Assembly (NCBI GenBank): GCA_020086605.1
Contig: JACBWW010000016.1
Location: 22,596,019 to 22,660,018, forward strand
Reading direction: 5' to 3'
DNA from: Lanius collurio
Lineage: Eukaryota; Chordata; Aves; Passeriformes; Laniidae
Length of the DNA: 64,000 nt
Position numbers and translations under genes: made by a program. This document shows, one piece after another, positions 49,601 to 62,988 of the stretch (positions are counted from its first letter, which is position 1; each line of letters begins with the position of its first letter). A model generated the notes under the pieces. The model had not been told where the DNA came from, did not search any database, and saw nothing but the letters and a program-made list of their open reading frames with translations.

Positions 49601-51813
49601 CGTGTGGATGAGGAGATGCAGCCTGGGAAGTGCACAAGCCCAGCATGGAAAGACACACAGCATGCCTTGAACACAGAACATGCAATATAAATGAAGCCCA
49701 CATGCAAGCTTTGCAAATAAAATGTTCAGCCACTCAGCAAGATAAGAAATAGGTGGATACATAAGAGGATTATGCTGTATAAAGAAGAACTCGTGCTGGA
49801 AGTGTTTTGGGGTTAAACTCCTTTCCATCTGCTTGATCCCAAGTCCCTGGGGTTATGTTTGCTCTCTATCACAGGTGAATAAAGGTTTGTCAAGCCAGTC
49901 TTGAGCTGAGCTTAATGTCTGCAGAGTCTAAGTTTGGTCCCCACTGTCAGTCCTTGGACAAACAGCAGAGCCCAGAAGAGCCAGGGGTGAGCAGCAGGAC
50001 CAAGCAGCCCCTGAGGGAGGCCCCCCTGGAAGAGCTTTCACGCCAGGCACACCCCCATTTTCACTTAGGAGTCACAGTACAAGCACCAGCAAAGTCACAG
50101 GGTCTTGGCCATTCAGTAAATTCAGGTTTTAGAAGCAAAATTCAACCTGGAGTTAGATTCTATTTGCTGTAAGTACATAAAAAAATGCAAGTTTCCATTA
50201 ATCTATATGTATAAGGTGCCATTCAAGCTACGTGTATTTTTAATAAATGACAACTGTGGCACTGACATAACTGAGTAGACACAATTTTAGCTGTAGATGA
50301 GAAAAATAAAAACCATCAAAATCAACAGCTCCTGTTTCCACTAACCAGAAAGAAATCATGAAAACATCTACAGAAGTCTTGACTATCAAAGGCACAGCTA
50401 GTGAAATGCCAGGTTTTGCCTGGGTATGGAAATAGGCAGTTATAAATCTATTTTAAATGTGCATGTAATTTCAATAAGCAAAAAGAAAGCAATCCTGACA
50501 ATAGTGGTGTTATTGAATTGCACTTACAACACAAATATATGCATTTCATAAACAGCAAGCAATTTGGTTTTGTGTTGAGATCTAAATTTGTCTATTGAGA
50601 TTTATGCTGGGGAGGTCACAGATTAGAAACCCCTGAAATACAGAGGACTGTTTATATACTTGGTAGAGCACATAAGAAATCAGGAATTTTAACAGGTTTT
50701 GGTGGGTTGGCTTTGGGGTTTATTTTGTTGTTTTAATTTTTTTTTTCAAAAGTTTCCACAATATAAAGAAGTCTCTGCCAAAACCAAAGTAAAACATCTG
50801 GAAATTACAAATACTGCATATACTAATAAACAAGGGTTACTGAGATGCATGATTTTAATACGACTGCTTGGATAAAATAAATGTCACTTCAAAATGGCAA
50901 AGTAGAGAGGAAAATACCCAGCCTGCATGCATGGCTGTTCAGACAGCTGTAATTCTTCCCAAGGAGCAGCCTGAGCTCAGTTTATCACTCTCTCCAGTCT
51001 CAAGGTGTGATGAAACAGGGATGTCTGAGGATGGAAAGGTCTCATTTCATAGAGCACAGACAGCTGGGCCAGAGATTAGCAGGGCAGCCTTACAGCCAGG
51101 GCTGGATGCCATGGGAAGGAGGCAGAACCAAGATCAGACTCCTGCCCACTCCAGCCTGCCCCAGACATTCACCTCCATCCTGCTGCAAGAGCCTGTCCTG
51201 GAGATGCCCTCTTACTGCTACATCCTGCAGGGTTTGTTAGAGAATGAGGATCAAACTCCCACTAGCTCCAGGTTTCTGTCTCACTTCCCATCACCAGTTA
51301 TCCCTGCTCCCTGTCCATTCTCTTGATGCTTTGGGTGGCAGAGCTGGAGATCCATCCTCCTCCTCACTCAGATTTTCATGGGGAGCCATGGGTGTTGGCA
51401 CCTGTTAATTAATTTCCACCTCATCCAAAATTAGCTAAATCAGTCTCAGAACACTCTGTGAAAGCCAGCACAACGTGCATGACAAATCACAGGGCTCTCT
51501 TTCTCGTCTGGAATTATTACCCAAATGTGAATGCAGAACACAGACAACCTTATCATATCATTCCTGTTGCTTATCCACTCATCTAACACTTCATAAAATG
51601 AAAGCCAAAAACATTAAAATCAAGGCACACTTTAACAGTAGACACTTCGTGCTGATTTCCTCCCCTGAATACATTTTTAACTGGATTTTCCCCTCGATTT
51701 AAAATGATACCTTGAAATCAATTTAAGATAAGCAGAGGGATGCTCAGTGCCACATACCTCCTATAGTCAATTTAGACTCTATTATTGATACATCTTATTT
51801 TATAAATGTTTTA
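49601..51813. other. non-coding block
   Basis: No gene recognised. A plus-strand frame of about 150 codons at 50868-51326 starts on TTG and has no motif, so I read it as chance. T-rich low complexity lies near 50725-50750. Confidence 0.65.
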
Positions 51814-51839
51814 TCACTGCTGCCAAGCATGTAACTTAC

Positions 51840-52150
51840 AGCTGATCAGGTGGCTGTTTTTCAGACTAAGAAAACCACTTTCAAGCTCTTGCACGCTCAG
51901 AAAATGTTGGACTGTCTCATCTGATAGCAACGTGCTCCGGGGCCATGGCAGGGTTAATGAGGCTGGTGCTGGCCTCTGGCTACATGAACAAACTGCTGCA
52001 GGCTGAGGCAGTGCAGCAGGACAGGGAATGAGCTGCTCCAGAGCCAGCTCTTCCCTTGGGGTGCAGCTCTGCTCCATCTCTCTGTGTAGCAACTCATTCT
52101 TGTAGGAATAACCCCAGGAGTGTGCTGGCATGTTAGCAACAAGGCAAGTT
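51840..52150 (-). other. candidate minus-strand internal exon, 311 bp, open
   Basis: A strong acceptor on the minus strand (polypyrimidine CCTCCCCTTTTCCAG ending at 52151) and a good donor (CAGCT before GTAAGTTAC at 51840/51839) bound 311 bp that stay open in one frame. They lie inside the longest open frame outside the CpG island (232 codons, 52512-51814, starting on TTG rather than ATG). The translated segment is mixed in composition with no membrane segment or family motif I know. Length mod 3 is 2, so it would change phase between neighbours. It could be a lncRNA exon or chance. Confidence 0.2.
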
Positions 52151-55100
52151 CTGGAAAAGGGGAGGATGTTAAGAGTACTTTGAAAGGTTAAGGATCCCAG
52201 CATGGCTGGGAAGGGAAGGGAAGTCCATGGGTTAGGCTTTGAGTTAAGGAGATGAGTGCTTGGGCCCCTCTGAAGGTCCAACATTGTCACTGGTCCTTGT
52301 GTGAGCCAAGGCTGCAGCTGGCAGGCACTGGGGCAGAGGAGTGAGGTAGTGATGGGAGAAAACCAATTATGGGGATCTTGAGGCACCCCTTCACAGAGTG
52401 ACAAGGGTGGGATCAGACCCCCTGAGATCCAGATGTCAGCAGGAGGTGCTGAAGGCAGAGGGAGGGTGCTCTTACAGCTGTACTTATACCTTCCTTGGAG
52501 GAAAGGCAGCAAATCACACAGAAATACTGCTCAGGCTGGACCTGGCCCACAAACCACACAGCCAGATTTGCTACACAAACTTTACCTCCACATCTAGCTA
52601 CTGTCAGGAGCAAGACATTCCAAGTGTAGCAAAGTATGAAGCACAAGAACTTGTCCTCAAGGAAAACAGAGCAAAGGTCTCTGAACAGGGACCAGGTGGG
52701 AGATAACACCTTAATTCCTACCACGTTACCCTGTGACACAGCTCAGAAGGACCAGGGCAGGCTGGAGTGGAGCCCTGGGCTCCAGCTTCCTGCAGGGAGG
52801 CCCCTGGTCAGGGCAGTCAGGAGCTGGGGGTGCCCTTGGGCCCTGACACGCTGGAGATGGCTGAGCAGACGCTTCCCTCACTGCCTTTCTGGGGGATGAC
52901 TTCAGCACCATCTCACTGAAGCACTGGGAGAAGCTCAAGTTTTTGAGATTTCTAAAACTTTTTCAAGAACGATGGTGGCATACAAGTGTAATTAGCATAA
53001 ACTCCACTCATCTAAATACAAGCATTAATTAAAATCATTTAAAAACTCCTTCAAAATAATCTTTTCCTGAGGTCAATCAACATAACAGCTCTTGATCCTG
53101 ACCCTACTGAGACTGTCATATTCTCTAAGCTCTGTTTGTGGTCCCATTGACTTTAACACGACTGCTAGGAGAAATTCCTATTAAGGCAATGAATCCCTGT
53201 CACTTTGCAGTGCAGGAAAAGAGACCAGGTGCATCCTCCTCACTGCACACTGAATAATAAAATGAGCTCTGAGCAGTTAAGCAGTCACCAGCAATATGGC
53301 AAAACCCATGGCCATCCCTCTGTGCTCATTCCAGCCTCTCACCCAACTCCTCTGTTGATCCAGATCCCCCTCCCACGTTGTTTTTCACCTGGGCTGATCC
53401 CAGTGAGAGTCACTGCACAGCTGTGCCACTGTCTGTGCAAACACCAGCAGGGGCAAGGCCAAGTGGGAAGGTTGAGGGCTGCTTTGCCCTCACCTGGTGC
53501 TGAGGGAAAGCCCCCTGGAGCTGTGGCATGGGTTGCTGTATTTCATAGTTTGGCCTCTCTCCATCATGCAGCTAAAGTCCAAAATGGTCTGGGTTTAAAC
53601 AGAATAAACAAAACAAAGCCCACCTTAAGCTGTAGGTATCCATTCCCAACTTGATTTTATAATGTTAGCCTGATAGTTAAATTTTCTAGGGTAAGGTGTT
53701 CTGCAGGTTTTACTCTCTTACTGCATGGTTACAGTGGGGCTTCTCAGGAGGTGCTGGGGAACCAAGTGCTAGCAGGGCAATTGCTCTTTATTTTCCAAAG
53801 AAAGAAAAAGAGCCTAACACAAAAATAATACTCTTTCTTTACAGAATAGCTCCAGTAATGAAATTAGGATTCCTAACACAGAGCTATAAAGAGTGACAAA
53901 TCTCTCTTGCAATTCTTAATTTGTGTTAACCCTTGACTCAAGCAGGTCTGGAGCTCCTGACATTAAGTGCTAATGCATTTAGCATTAAACACACACACTA
54001 ACTGCATTAGAATGATGCCATGCTAATGGAAGCGTTCAGGGCCTGTCACACAGGTCAGGGATTTGCTTTAGTTGGATGTTTGCTACGAGCAAGGCAGTGC
54101 TTCAGCATCAAAGCCTTGTCAGAAACTTTAGTGATCTTTATTTGCAGAAATTACACAGCACTACCATGCATTTCATTGTTTTTTATCCCATTTTTACCAG
54201 CTGAAGCCTGGAGTTTGAAAGGGTGCTCTAATTAACTTTTTACCACTGGCTTGTTGATATGGAATTTACAAGGAACAAAAATTTGTTTTGTTACATCTCT
54301 GAAGAGGTACCTTTTGGATTTAGAATATAAAGAGCTTCCTGAATATTGAAAACAACCTTAAGCACATTAAGAGAAGAGAGTCCTGTGGGGAATGCACTCC
54401 TTTTGGTACTTGAGCTCTTGATAAAATATGACTCCTATAATGCATTATGAATTGTGCTGTCAAACAAAATACCCAGTTTAATACCCAGTGATACAAGCAT
54501 GGTTTGCAGCATGCAGCACACATATAAACCTCTAAATACTGTTCTTCCAATTAATAGATCTCTATATTCTCACACACTTCACTATATCAAACAACATCCT
54601 AAAAGATTCAGGCTCAGTAACTTCAGAATATATAAACCTACACACACAAATAGATTATGAGTTCAGACCCCTGCTCACAACTGTGCTGGAAATGAGTGTG
54701 TGACTGGAAATGGGACTGGTTATCCCTCATATATGAGGTGGGGAGGTCACTCCCAAGCTCTGACTGGCTGCTGCAGGTCCCATCCTCTCCACTGTTGGGT
54801 TATTCGTCAGCATCACTATGCCAAAACATAATGCTTTGGAGAGTTTGTGTTTGCTTTCTGACTTCATGCAATTAGTCATCTAAGTTGTTAAGAATTAAGC
54901 TCAAATCATCCCCAGAACATGTTCAGTATTGTCCTCTGGGCTCTGGGTTGCAGGGGCAATAGAGATTTCAGTTCAGACAGAAGTTGACACCTGATTTAGA
55001 GCTGCCACACAGACAGATCAGGCAAATGTCCATGGGAGAGAAATCCAGGGCACAGCAAATGTTCTGCCTGTGACATATTATGAGGTTTGCCCAGAGCAGC

Positions 55101-58100
55101 AGCAGCTGAGAGCTGACAGTGGATGGCATCTGGATTTCCAGAACAAACCCCCGAATGTTTCTTGTTATTCACAGCTGACGAAGCATCACTAAGACATGCT
55201 GCTTTTGATTTCTACCTGTCAGGCTACATTCCAGCCCCTGTGATGCATCCACCTGGAAAATTCAGAGAGACAATTTTATGATGGGAGAAATAAGACAGCA
55301 ACTGAATCTTTGCAAACGAGAAAGCACATGGACTCATCTGCCTTGTTTCCTCCCAACAGCTTTCCCCATAAGCCTCCCAAAGGCAATGCCTTGAGTAATC
55401 TGACCCCTTGCTTTCTTCTTTAAAATGCTCTTTATGGTGAAATGCATTTCCAGATTCAAATGCTCAATAATTCAGCATTAAATGTCCATGACAAAATTGA
55501 AGAGAAAAACATAGAGCTGGACTGGGACGGTGCTTGCACTCACAGCCTTTGCTGCCCTGCCAGCCCTTACCCCAACCCTGTGACGTCCCAGGGAAGTCCA
55601 CAGAGAGCAAACAAAGCTGCAGCCAGTAGGAGCAGATGAAGACAGGCACTAAAATATTTGGTGGGAGGACTCTTCCCCACATCACACAAATCCTGACCAG
55701 GGCAGGGACAATGCTGTCCTTGCCTCAGACAAACCAGAGTATCAGGAGGAAGAAGATGCCAGTCTTTCTTACAATCTTTGGCAGAAAAGTCTCTGCTGTG
55801 TGTAATCCTCATTTGGGTGCTTTATCCTCAACCCCACCCAAAATATATGGGTTTTGGCAGACCCTGACTGGGGCAGGGAGCATCTCACAGTGCTTGGCAC
55901 AATGGGCTCCCTTCTTGTAGGGCTCTGAAGAACAACCCTAAACACAAGCAGTAATAATAATCCCCACTTAAGTTACTGAAGGTATTTTTAGGCTAATGCC
56001 CAGCTTAAAAGCATAATTCATTCACAACAATGAATAGAGCCAGCAGAGCATCAGTAATAATCCTCTCACATTACAGAAAGCACACTGGGATATGAGAATA
56101 GCACGGTGCTGATCACTCCTCCTCATTCCCAACTGTGAGCTGCAATCTGTGAGATATCTTTTTCAGCATCCAAAAGCTCCTTGTTCACTGTAGGCAGGGG
56201 GAAAAGATGGAGATGGATGCCTTACACCACTGAATTTAAAACTAGGGTGTTTACTACAGGGACAGAAAGCCGAACTTTGGAAATGGCTGGTTAAAAAAGA
56301 AAAGGAAGAACCCCCACACCTGCTCATTTCATACCATGGAAAAGAGAAACCCACAAATTCCACAAGTCAGTGTATCATCAAATAGTCTGAATAGAGAATC
56401 AGGAGCTCTGCAAAAGGTGTGAATGCTTCAGTAATAATCCCCCTTCACACTCCCTCATCACTGTTTTCCCTTTCATTAGCAGGCAGCGTGTTTCCAAGCA
56501 GGCTGTTGCTTCTATACCTGCTTTGCTTTCCTCCAGGTTTTCCAGTGTCTGCCTCTGAAGCAGCTCCAGTTTCCCAAATACCTTTGCTGCCATTTCTGCA
56601 TCACTAACTCCTGAGTGTGCAGGAAAAGGAGGCTCCATGGCCAAAGAACCACTAAGATTCACTCCAACCTTCTATATAGGTATAACCATTGCATGCAACA
56701 TTCCTGCTGCCCTCCTGAGGCACCTCCACACACCCCTCAGCTGGGGTGCTCCCCTCAAAATGACTCATGCTACAGTGCAACCAATGAGTCTTGTGTGCTG
56801 GAGGAATCTAAAACACTGAGGAATGACTGCAGCTGGAGAAGGCTGTTGGCTTCTCCCAGTCACAGGTGCTCCTACTCCCTTTTGAAATACTATATCTAAA
56901 TAATTCATATTTTCTTATGACAGACTCTTCACTCAGCCAGAAAAATTCAGAAATGTATAGATTAATGGTGAAATTCAGCCTCAAGTACATGGGTTACAGG
57001 AATGGGATGGCACAGTGAGATAAATTACAGCTGGTGATGAGTTCTGAGGAGAGGGATGTGCTCAGCACCAGGTTACCACAGGGAACAGCCTGCACCCAGT
57101 GTAGCCCATGGCTCTGCAAAAACAGTAGAATAAGGTAAAACAAATTGCCCTCCCTGATTGTAATGTCTAAAAATTCACACTGCATTATTCCACCACATAC
57201 ATTAGCAGTTTCTAATTTTTGTTTTTGAATGATTTTCATCTCCATTAATTTCTCTTTGTCCTCACTTTACCTTGGGAGCAAAAAGAGGACGGAAGTAGGA
57301 GGTCATTAGAAAGTGCAGAGCTCTGAGGATGCTATGAGGGAAGGGACCAGGAAGGATAATGGGATGCAGGTCTGGTCACCAGTCTGGCAAATGAGGTGGC
57401 AACTCCAGCAGCACTCAGACATGAAGCTGCAAATGCCCTGCAGCACTGAGAAATTCTGCAGACACCAGAGAGGAGAGGCAGAAGGGCTATGCAGCTACAG
57501 CAGTCTGCTCTGCTTTTCCAGGGGTAGGAGGGAGCCTCTGCCCTACCTTGACAAATTTTCATCCCACAAGTGAGGCAAATCCCAGCAATCCAGAGCACCC
57601 AATTTATAACAACTCTGGGCAAGAAACACTTTTGCCAGGAAGAAATTTGAGAAAAAAGCAAATGGCAATGCTGCTCTGTGTAAGAGGGCTCTGTGGTTGG
57701 TTGTGGCAGGTCACCAGTGCCAGAGAATAATTGGAAAACTCTTTTTAACTGATTTGTATCATCAATCATTTTCATATTGGCATCAAACTATCAAATCTGG
57801 GACCTCTGTTAATGGCACTTTCTTGGACATGACACATCAGTGGTCCTGCCTGCAAAGCAGCAACAATAGACAACAGCACTGTCACAGAATCAGGCATCTT
57901 TGGAGAGTAATGAAGGGCTTTTGAAAAATGTCATGTAAGTGAGTGACTGATTAAACTTCATGAGGAAAAGGAACATGGGCTGCTTTGGCTAATCACTGTT
58001 GCCTCTCTGTGTCCAAACCCCAGTCCTTCTTTAGGCCAATGAAGATATATCTGAACGAATACCTGAAATTAAAGGGATCTAATACATAGCAGTAATTGCT

Positions 58101-59175
58101 TCCCCTCACTTTCAGCAAGAAGCTATAGATTAACTTGTTAATTCAAAATGTAGCACATTGAGCAGTCTTCCCTCTGCAAGGATGGTTTCAGAAAGCTCAG
58201 AAATAAACCAGGATGATGTTTGTTATTAAACCTATAAGATTTTCTGAGGTAAACAAGAATCTGTGCAGGTGCTCCACGACTTTCTGTTTTAAGTTCCTGA
58301 AGGCTGTGGGCTGAATTTGATGAGGTCAATTCAACAATACAGACATCCTCAGCTCGTTTTTTTTCTCAAGGAACAAAGAGATAGGCATCAGGAAGGGAAA
58401 ATTTACGAAACCATGCGGATTCACAGACACACAATAAAAAAACAAATGCAAAAAGATAACAGACTTTGATGCTATCAGAACTTAATCCTGGTTTCTCAGT
58501 CTCTACATTCCTCCCTCAATACATTACAGACCGTGATTCTGATTTTATTTCTTCAAGATCTAAGAAACAGAATGGGAGGAAGGTCATTTAGAGCCCTGCA
58601 CCTGGGGGTTCCTACAGAGGTGTCTCAGAGAATAAGGAGATCCCTATTTTAGCTGGAAAAGAACTATAATTATTGACCATCATTTCCATAGGCAGCAGCT
58701 GGAGACCACCCCACTGTCTGCAGCTTGGTTGTGCCACTGGACACAGCCAGACACTCCTGGCTCCTGAGGGTACCTGTCAAGGCACAGCTGAAGGGAGGAG
58801 ACTTCCCTCACACACTGCTGCAGTTTATCATTGCTGGGCATCACCTTTTTAGAGAGGCAGCCACCCACCTCCATAGTTATGCTTATAATCTGAGGGAATG
58901 TACAGTTTCCAGAGCAGAATAAGAGGATTTATATCTGCTGATAAACCAAACTGAGCTGATGACTTAAGGCACGTCTGTAATGTGAGAATTAACAAACCCC
59001 TACATTTCTAACTGGGTAATGACTTCTCCCCTCTGTGCTGCTCAGGGGATTTATCCCTCTGCCTGTACACCTGTGCTGAGAATTCTCTAGGCAGAAATTT
59101 AGCTCGTTGTTGTCCTTTGTGTTGGAAAAAGCAAGCAGCAAGAAACAGCCTGGACTTCTTCCATGCATAATCAAG

Positions 59176-59190
59176 AAAAAAAAAAAAAAA
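59176..59190 (+). repeat. A homopolymer, 15 bp
   Basis: Uninterrupted A-run after 'cataatcaag'. No associated element is recognised. Confidence 0.9.
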
Positions 59191-60024
59191 GTGCATTGGC
59201 ATTTTCTGAGTTTGTGTCTAAACTTGCAATTGTTATATAAAGCAGATAGGACTGAAATCAGCATTTACAGAAGAAAATTAAAAAGGCAGGGCTCTCACTG
59301 GGTTTTGAGCTGTCTGCTGTTTGCAAATGGAAAGAGGGTTATCTGTCTGCTGGTACCACTGGAAATTTAATCCAGACACAATACAGCCAGGCTTTGGCTG
59401 CTCAATTAAGAGCCTATTTTGCATTTAAAGAATACTCACTGTTTGCTCTTCAAATTTGTCCTTTCTCAGAGCCCATGTAACATTTCTGAGACATAAACCA
59501 GGGTGTGTGAGGGTGTTGTGCAAAAGGCTTGGTCTTTTCTCATAACTGATTCAAATCAACACCATGTTCTTTTTCTCCTCCTACATTCATATTTCAAGTA
59601 AAAACACATCAAAGAGCATCAGTCCAATTCTCTCCTTCTCTGATCACCTCTTCTTCTGCCCCTAAATACAGAAATCCCTGCTAAGTATTGGGTTTTTGAT
59701 TATCTTCTTGGTTTATATGGAACTTATATCCAGACAATGGCTATTTCAGCCCAGCAGCATTGCCCACATCCTTCCCACCAGGCACAGAAGGAACAGAGGA
59801 TTTCTTTCTCTCTGCAGCAGTGACTTATCACTTAAAATTAATGTTTTGAAAATCTCCTCCTAGACTCCATGGGTCTCCAGAGCTGTAGGGGGCTTGGCTG
59901 TATCCACTGATGTCCACAACATGGCACATCTGTTTAGAAATGGATTTAAGTAAAACTATCACACCTTCTGCTTTCTGAGCTGGATGGTTTAGAATTACAC
60001 CAGTCTTGGGCTGGGTTGGTTGGG

Positions 60025-60106
60025 GTTTTTTTTTCATGTGTGTGTGAGGATGTGTTGGTTTTTTTGTTTGTTTCTATTGGTTTAGTTTTGTTTGTTTGTT
60101 TTTTCC
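60025..60106 (+). repeat. T/G-rich low-complexity stretch
   Basis: T-runs, a short TGTGTGTG run and repeated GTTT words (TTTGTTTGTTT twice) make a strand-asymmetric T/G tract of about 80 bp. There is no fixed period. Confidence 0.85.
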
Positions 60107-61096
60107 CATAAAGATTCAAATGCTTGTTTAGAGCAAAACTAAATGAAGGTTAATAGAAAGGCGGTGTTCAGCTAAAGACAGTGGGAGTTAAACAGTGTTC
60201 AATTAACCTGCTGAATTGGAGCCTGTGGGATACTGAGAGCAGAGCAGGGAACTTAGAAAAGATCAGCAAGAAGTTTAGTGTTGACTTGTGCATCTTCTCC
60301 ACCCCTAACACGAGCTAGAGCAGCAGCACAATAGTGACTGATGAGTGTTTGTGTTTTAGGGGCAGAAGACAAAGACTGGCTGGAAACAACCTCAGCTCTC
60401 GTTTTAGGCTGTTAAATGCATCATCAAGGATTTCTGCATTTCTCCCCAGCGTTACTCAGTGATGGAGGCTAAATGGATCATTGATCTGTTCCAATATTGG
60501 GAACTGAGGGAAACATCTCACCACCTTATCTGCACAAGGATATAAGTGAATTTCAAGCCCTGCTTGGTAACCACATACACTGAGACAAAACTTAATTTTC
60601 CACCCTCCTTTTTCATATATCTTGATTTTCTCCCCCATTTGTCTCTGGAAATTTCTGAATTCATTTCTTCAGCTTTATGAATCGGACCTTAGAGGGCAAG
60701 GAGATGAAACCTTGATGATCTAAATTAACCCCTTTGATATTGCAGCTGCTGCTGGAAATTAGAACAGACCTTATCTCTAGAGTTGCTTTGATCTTGTAAT
60801 ATTTGCCTAATTTTTTTTTTAAATATACTCCAAATAACAGTAAAATCCATTTAATAATTCATTTATAAATTCACTGCAAACAGGGAGGTGCCAGAGAAAT
60901 GCCTAAGCAGATTGGTGTTGGCCACACAAGCTGAAATATTTTTGCATTTTCTCCACAAATATCTAAAAATGAACATTTTCTCTGCACCTTCTCCCTGGAA
61001 TATGTCCTGAGGGTTCCTAATTGATTGATAAGCCCATGCCACCTTTCTTCCCAAACAGGCAAGATCACTCACCTCAAAATTTAGAAGTATAAAATC

Positions 61097-61321
61097 ATGA
61101 GCAGCATGATTATGAATGTATTTTGCTTTCCTTGCTTTAATACCTCACTCCTCCTGTCCTCATCTCTTGTTCTTTTGCAGGGTAATATCAATCAGATTTC
61201 CAAAAAACCTGTTCTAAACCCTCTCCTTTGTCTTGTGTCCCTCCCCTCCTCCCCTCCACAGTTTTACACCCAGCACTTGGAGCAGAATTCTCCCCTAGCT
61301 ACAAATTCTAATATGTCCTGA
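61097..61321 (+). other. 74-codon ATG frame spanning two nested splice acceptors
   Basis: Two excellent polypyrimidine acceptors lie on the plus strand. One ends at 61180 (TCTTGTTCTTTTGCAG) and one at 61261 (CTCCTCCCCTCCACAG). They are exactly 81 bp apart, and both enter the same open frame in phase 0, which stops at 61321. An AATAAA hexamer follows at 61479-61484. This is the layout of a terminal exon with alternative 3' splice sites. The peptide after the acceptors (starting GNINQISKKP) matches nothing I know. The N-terminal part of the ATG frame is simply the translated pyrimidine tract. Confidence 0.18.
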
Positions 61322-62736
61322 TCTTTCCATTTCTACATCTGATCCCAACTGGAAACAAAAGCAATTTTACAAATAATAGGAAAGCCTGAGGTTTGGTATG
61401 GAAAAGCTGAAATAGGTAAGGGGAAGATGTGATCTTTCTGTGATGCAAATAATGTTCTGCATTAAGTGTGTAACCAAAAATAAAGCTCCCTGAGGTAAAT
61501 TTGCTACTTCAGACAAGAAGAAACATTTTTAGCATATAAACACAGAGTGTGGATTGAAATATTTTCTCTGTCTCAAAATAACCAGGGATATAATTATTGT
61601 GGTTCTTGGACTCAATTGTGTTTTTCTTAATAGTCCAAATTTCTGCTGTTTGCATTGAAAATATGGGCATGTTTGGGTGTTTGTAAAGTGTACAATCAAT
61701 CATAAGATGCAACTGGGAGAAATATTAAACCCTTTAAAGGCCTGAAAACATATAAATATAAGAAAGTCATGGTAAAAACTGGAAATTTTCCTCTCATCTA
61801 ATAACAGAGATTTTCAGAATAACATGACTGCTTGTAAAAGATGGGCTGAGATTCACAACATTTCATTAAATTGCAATAGAGAGAATTCACTGAGGTTTAA
61901 TAAATAAATATATTTGGGTGTTTATCTTACCATAAGGTTGATGTTACTGGATTTGGTGAGTGCAGCTGAATCACATGAAGTTATAAGATTTTCTGGACTG
62001 AAGAGCAGAAGAGAATGAGTTGGCTGTACTGTCACAACTGCTTTGTTTGATTCCTTAGGCAACTCAATCTCACAGGCAAGACTGGAAGAAAGCTAATATC
62101 CAGACACAGGACTTCCAGCACCTCTCAGATGAGTCAGTCAGGACCCTTGGAATCTCAGTCTATAACTATTTCTCAGGTCTGAGAATCAATTTAGTTTGTT
62201 ACCTGTATGAGATCTGAGAGAACTTAATGGCCTGTCAGATTTGGCTGAAATTAGCTGAGGCCTTCAAAAGAATGACCAAGAGGTTAAGGATACAGAGAGA
62301 TCTAAAATGCCTCACTTTCCTGGAACATCAGACTGAAAATTTAAGTGTGCAGCCTTTCCAATTGCAACCATCCCCAGCTCTAGGCAGGAAGCAGACCCCA
62401 GAAAAACCATCCTGCAAAGAGAGCTGAAACAACAGCTTGGGAGGATGACCTGTCACTGTCAGCTCATCCAGAGTCAAACCCAGACAGCTGAACGTGACCA
62501 TTTAAATTCCAGCACATCTGAGTTTTAATTCTTCAATTAACAAAGAAGGGTGTGAGTCGTGGTTCTGTGCAATTCAGGCAAGAATAACCTGTTAGTCCAA
62601 AAGGGCAAACATCCAAAACAGCCTCTGGCAGCCCCACACTCCCCCCCATAAAACACAGCCAGGAGGAGGAGACCAGTGAGTTCCAGCACAACAGTCATGG
62701 TTTGGCTCCTGTGAGCAGCTGAGCAGGAGTTCTCAC
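61322..62736. other. AT-rich non-coding block
   Basis: Nothing recognised. It carries the AATAAA at 61479-61484 noted for the candidate terminal exon and several short motif-free frames. Confidence 0.7.
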
Positions 62737-62881
62737 CTGCACAAAAATTTTCTGGGGATGTGAAATTTTGCTGATCGACTCAGAGATCCTACAGGGAGTT
62801 ATGTGCACATTCTTGAATTCAATTTTGCAAAACTTTTTACAATTTATATGTTGTTTTTTTGGGGTTTTTTTTCCCACACAG

Positions 62882-62988
62882 GGTTACAAGTTGTAGCCAT
62901 AAGAGATGCTGTGTTTTTATCTCATATATTTACATTTAGATGGGTGCAGTGTTCCTCTGTCAGGGCAGATTGTGTGTTCTGCACTCTG
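62882..62988 (+). other. candidate plus-strand exon, 107 bp
   Basis: A T-rich acceptor (TTTTTTTTCCCACACAG ending at 62881) and a good donor (CTCTG before GTGAGAAAG) bound 107 bp that are open in one frame (2 + 105). The frame is hydrophobic and Cys-containing (LQVVAIRDAVFLSHIFTF...) with no family I recognise. A similarly bounded 52-bp open segment lies on the opposite strand just to the left (62788-62737, donor GCAG before GTGAGAAC). Having two such pairs on opposite strands within 250 bp argues that at least one is chance. Confidence 0.15.

Larger units (their letters stand above)
52513..61096. other. AT-rich non-coding block, no gene seen
   Basis: I recognise no gene or named repeat in this 8.6-kb stretch. 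It has good-looking plus-strand acceptors near 53842 (CTTTCTTTACAG) and 59810 (TTTCTCTCTGCAG) with no matching donor-bounded exon, an A-run at 59176-59190 and a T/G-rich stretch at 60025-60106. The 149-codon plus frame at 53205-53654 has no motif. Confidence 0.65.

Noticed and set aside
49388..49828. 146-codon minus-strand frame
   Set aside because: It overlaps the recognisable CR1 3' fragment and translates non-coding retroposon tail.
50868..51326. 152-codon plus-strand frame
   Set aside because: It starts on TTG, has no splice signals that fit and no family motif. A frame this length is not exceptional given the number of frames scanned.
53205..53654. 149-codon plus-strand frame
   Set aside because: GC-richer local composition and no recognisable motif, start context or splice support.
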